A stretch of 64,000 bases of DNA from Thauera sedimentorum (lineage in GTDB: Bacteria > Pseudomonadota > Gammaproteobacteria > Burkholderiales > Rhodocyclaceae), in the NCBI RefSeq assembly GCF_014489115.1, contig NZ_JACTAH010000002.1, forward strand, positions 1,034,491-1,098,490. Reading direction: 5' to 3'. Position numbers and translations under genes: made by a program. The notes beneath the pieces were generated by a model that worked only from the letters and a program-made list of their open reading frames with translations, was not told where the DNA came from and made no database searches. Numbering within the stretch: the stretch's first letter is position 1; the number at the start of each line of letters is the position of its first letter. Shown one piece after another: positions 62,966 to 64,000 of this stretch.

Positions 62966-64000
62966 ATGGCCAACCAGCCCGTCGCAACCGTCGTCGCCGT
63001 CACCGGCAATGCCTTCGCCCGAGATTCCGAGGGCAACCTCCGCCCGCTGAAGGCCGGCGACGTCCTGCACGAAGGCGAGATCGTCGTCACCTCGGCCGGC
63101 GGCCGGGTCGAGCTGGCCAGCCTGGAAGGCGCCCTGATCGGCATCGACGAGAACCAGACCGTCGCCGTTTCCGCGGAGATGTCCGAGGAAACCCGTCCCG
63201 CAGCGGCCGATGCGGCCCTGGCCGACGGCACCATCCAGCAGATCCTCCAGGCCCTCGACCAGGGCGCCAACCTCGACGACCTGCTCGAAGCCCCCGCGGC
63301 CGGTCTGGCCGGCGGTGGCGGCGGCGAAGGCAGCAACTTCGTGCGCCTGCTGCGGATCAGCGAGGGTGTGGATTCGCTGGAGTTCGAGTTCGGAGGGAGT
63401 GAGACGAATGAAGTGCCGTTGGCCCAGTCTACGCTGGCCGAAGCCGCACTGATTGCAGATAGCCAGACCGAACCGGAACCGGCGCCTCAGCCCGAGCCGG
63501 AACCGCAGCCCGAGCCGGAACCCGAGCCCGAGCCGGAACCAGAGCCTCAGCCCGAGCCTTCGCTCGAAGCGGCCGACGACGCACTGACCACCGCGGAAGA
63601 CACCGCGCTGACCATTGCCCCGTCGGTGCTGCTGGCCAACGACACGGATCCGGAAGGCGACACGCTGACGATCCAGAGCGTGCAGGACGCGGTCAACGGC
63701 ACGGTCTCGCTGGTCGGTGGCCAGGTGGTGTTCACCCCGGCGGCGGACTTCACCGGCAACGCGAGCTTCACCTACACGGTGAGCGACGGCAATGGCGGCA
63801 CGGACACCGCGACGGTGCGCGTGCGGGTGACCCCGGTCAATGACGCCCCGGACGCCGGCGACGACAACGCCACCGAAGCGGCCGACGACGCACTGACCAC
63901 CGCGGAAGACACCGCGCTGACCATTGCCCCGTCGGTGCTGCTGGCCAACGACACGGATCCGGAAGGCGACACGCTGACGATCCAGAGCGTGCAGGACGCG
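62966..64000 (+). CDS. Giant LapA-type RTX adhesin, N-terminal part (partial)
   Basis: The first 345 codons are open to the window edge. Residues 1-130 form a retention module (VTGNAFARDSEGNLRPLKAGD, GALIGIDENQTVAV). A PAAG at residues 110-113 (63293-63304) matches the di-alanine site cut by LapG-type proteases. A Pro-Glu repeat linker (about 170-198) follows. Bacterial Ig/cadherin-like repeats come next (ANDTDPEGDTLTI, FTPAADFTGNASFTYTVSDGNGG). The secretion system encoded upstream should export it and hold it at the outer membrane. The start has a good AGGAG. The full size is not visible. Confidence 0.92.
   Translation, partial: MANQPVATVVAVTGNAFARDSEGNLRPLKAGDVLHEGEIVVTSAGGRVELASLEGALIGIDENQTVAVSAEMSEETRPAAADAALADGTIQQILQALDQGANLDDLLEAPAAGLAGGGGGEGSNFVRLLRISEGVDSLEFEFGGSETNEVPLAQSTLAEAALIADSQTEPEPAPQPEPEPQPEPEPEPEPEPEPQPEPSLEAADDALTTAEDTALTIAPSVLLANDTDPEGDTLTIQSVQDAVNGTVSLVGGQVVFTPAADFTGNASFTYTVSDGNGGTDTATVRVRVTPVNDAPDAGDDNATEAADDALTTAEDTALTIAPSVLLANDTDPEGDTLTIQSVQDA
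63474..63558 (+). repeat. Pro-Glu (PEPxPEP) coding repeat linker
   Basis: Near-perfect alternation of Pro and Glu/Gln codons (PEPAPQPEPEPQPEPEPE and onward) forms a stiff linker between the retention module and the first Ig-like repeat of the adhesin. Length variation by slippage is possible. Confidence 0.85.
63566..64000 (+). repeat. 309-bp tandem repeats in adhesin gene
   Basis: A second copy begins at 63875, exactly 309 bases (103 codons) after the first at 63566. The 126 bases of the second copy that are visible (63875-64000) are identical to 63566-63691. Such identity suggests recent duplication or gene conversion. The array continues beyond the window. Confidence 0.95.

Noticed and set aside
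63566..64000. Possible CRISPR array
   Set aside because: The repeats are 309 bases, in frame and encode Ig-like domains; there are no short repeats with unique spacers and no cas gene.

Overview
The window is GC-rich, tightly packed chromosomal DNA from a facultatively anaerobic betaproteobacterium. The nap and ccm gene order, a DUF3460 protein and a XanB2-like pigment cluster point to the Rhodocyclales (Thauera/Azoarcus group). That placement is my inference; no rRNA gene is present to test it. Many neighbouring genes overlap at ATGA or GTGA junctions. No gene-free stretch exceeds about 300 bases.

1-4.9 kb: the 3' end of rpoZ, then spoT, a small DUF3460 gene, a UbiE-like methyltransferase and an exonuclease/GIY-YIG fusion nuclease. 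4.9-22.2 kb: a nitrate-respiration module. It has a Crp/Fnr-type regulator, the NarX-NarL nitrate sensor pair, the periplasmic nitrate reductase operon napFDAGHBC and the System I cytochrome c maturation operon ccmABCDEFGHI, which makes the c-haems of NapB and NapC. A NarL-type 7-2-7 site lies between the regulator and narX, and an FNR/DNR-type palindrome lies just before napF. alr follows on the minus strand.

23.4-45 kb: an aryl-polyene (xanthomonadin-type) pigment cluster in two arms that point toward each other. The plus arm (23465-28307) carries a flavin halogenase-like enzyme, a XanB2/Hyg5-type chorismatase, a MipA/OmpV protein, an acyltransferase and a glycosyltransferase. The minus arm (44910 down to 32669) carries an ACP, a membrane protein, an acyl-ACP synthetase, two dehydratases, an LpxL-like acyltransferase, a LolA-like carrier, an MMPL exporter, a hydrolase, a polysaccharide deacetylase, a methyltransferase, a ketosynthase with its chain-length factor, and a ketoreductase. 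Between the arms (28.3-32.7 kb) lie genes with no obvious pigment role: a GlxA-type regulator, an EamA permease, a DUF1272 protein, an isochorismatase-like hydrolase and a CPA2 antiporter. The likely logic is chorismate to hydroxybenzoate, activation, type II fatty-acid-like extension on one ACP, halogenation and methylation, and export to the outer membrane.

45-58 kb: a low-complexity basic protein, an AMP phosphorylase-like enzyme paired with a PRPP synthetase-like protein, tag, a cyclase-FHA protein, a two-gene RND efflux system, a DUF2784 protein, a YgiQ radical SAM protein and a DUF3396 (type VI immunity-like) protein. 58-64 kb: a biofilm module with a PilZ protein, a LapB-like type I secretion ABC transporter, its HlyD-type partner, a LuxR-type regulator with a degenerate receiver, and the start of a giant LapA-type adhesin. 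The adhesin has a PAAG processing motif and nearly identical 309-bp tandem repeats, and it runs off the end of the window.

A 23-bp repeat (GTAGGAGCGG...CCGCGAT) occurs at seven intergenic loci, always as a pair in inverted orientation. In two places it supplies the stop codon of the preceding gene.
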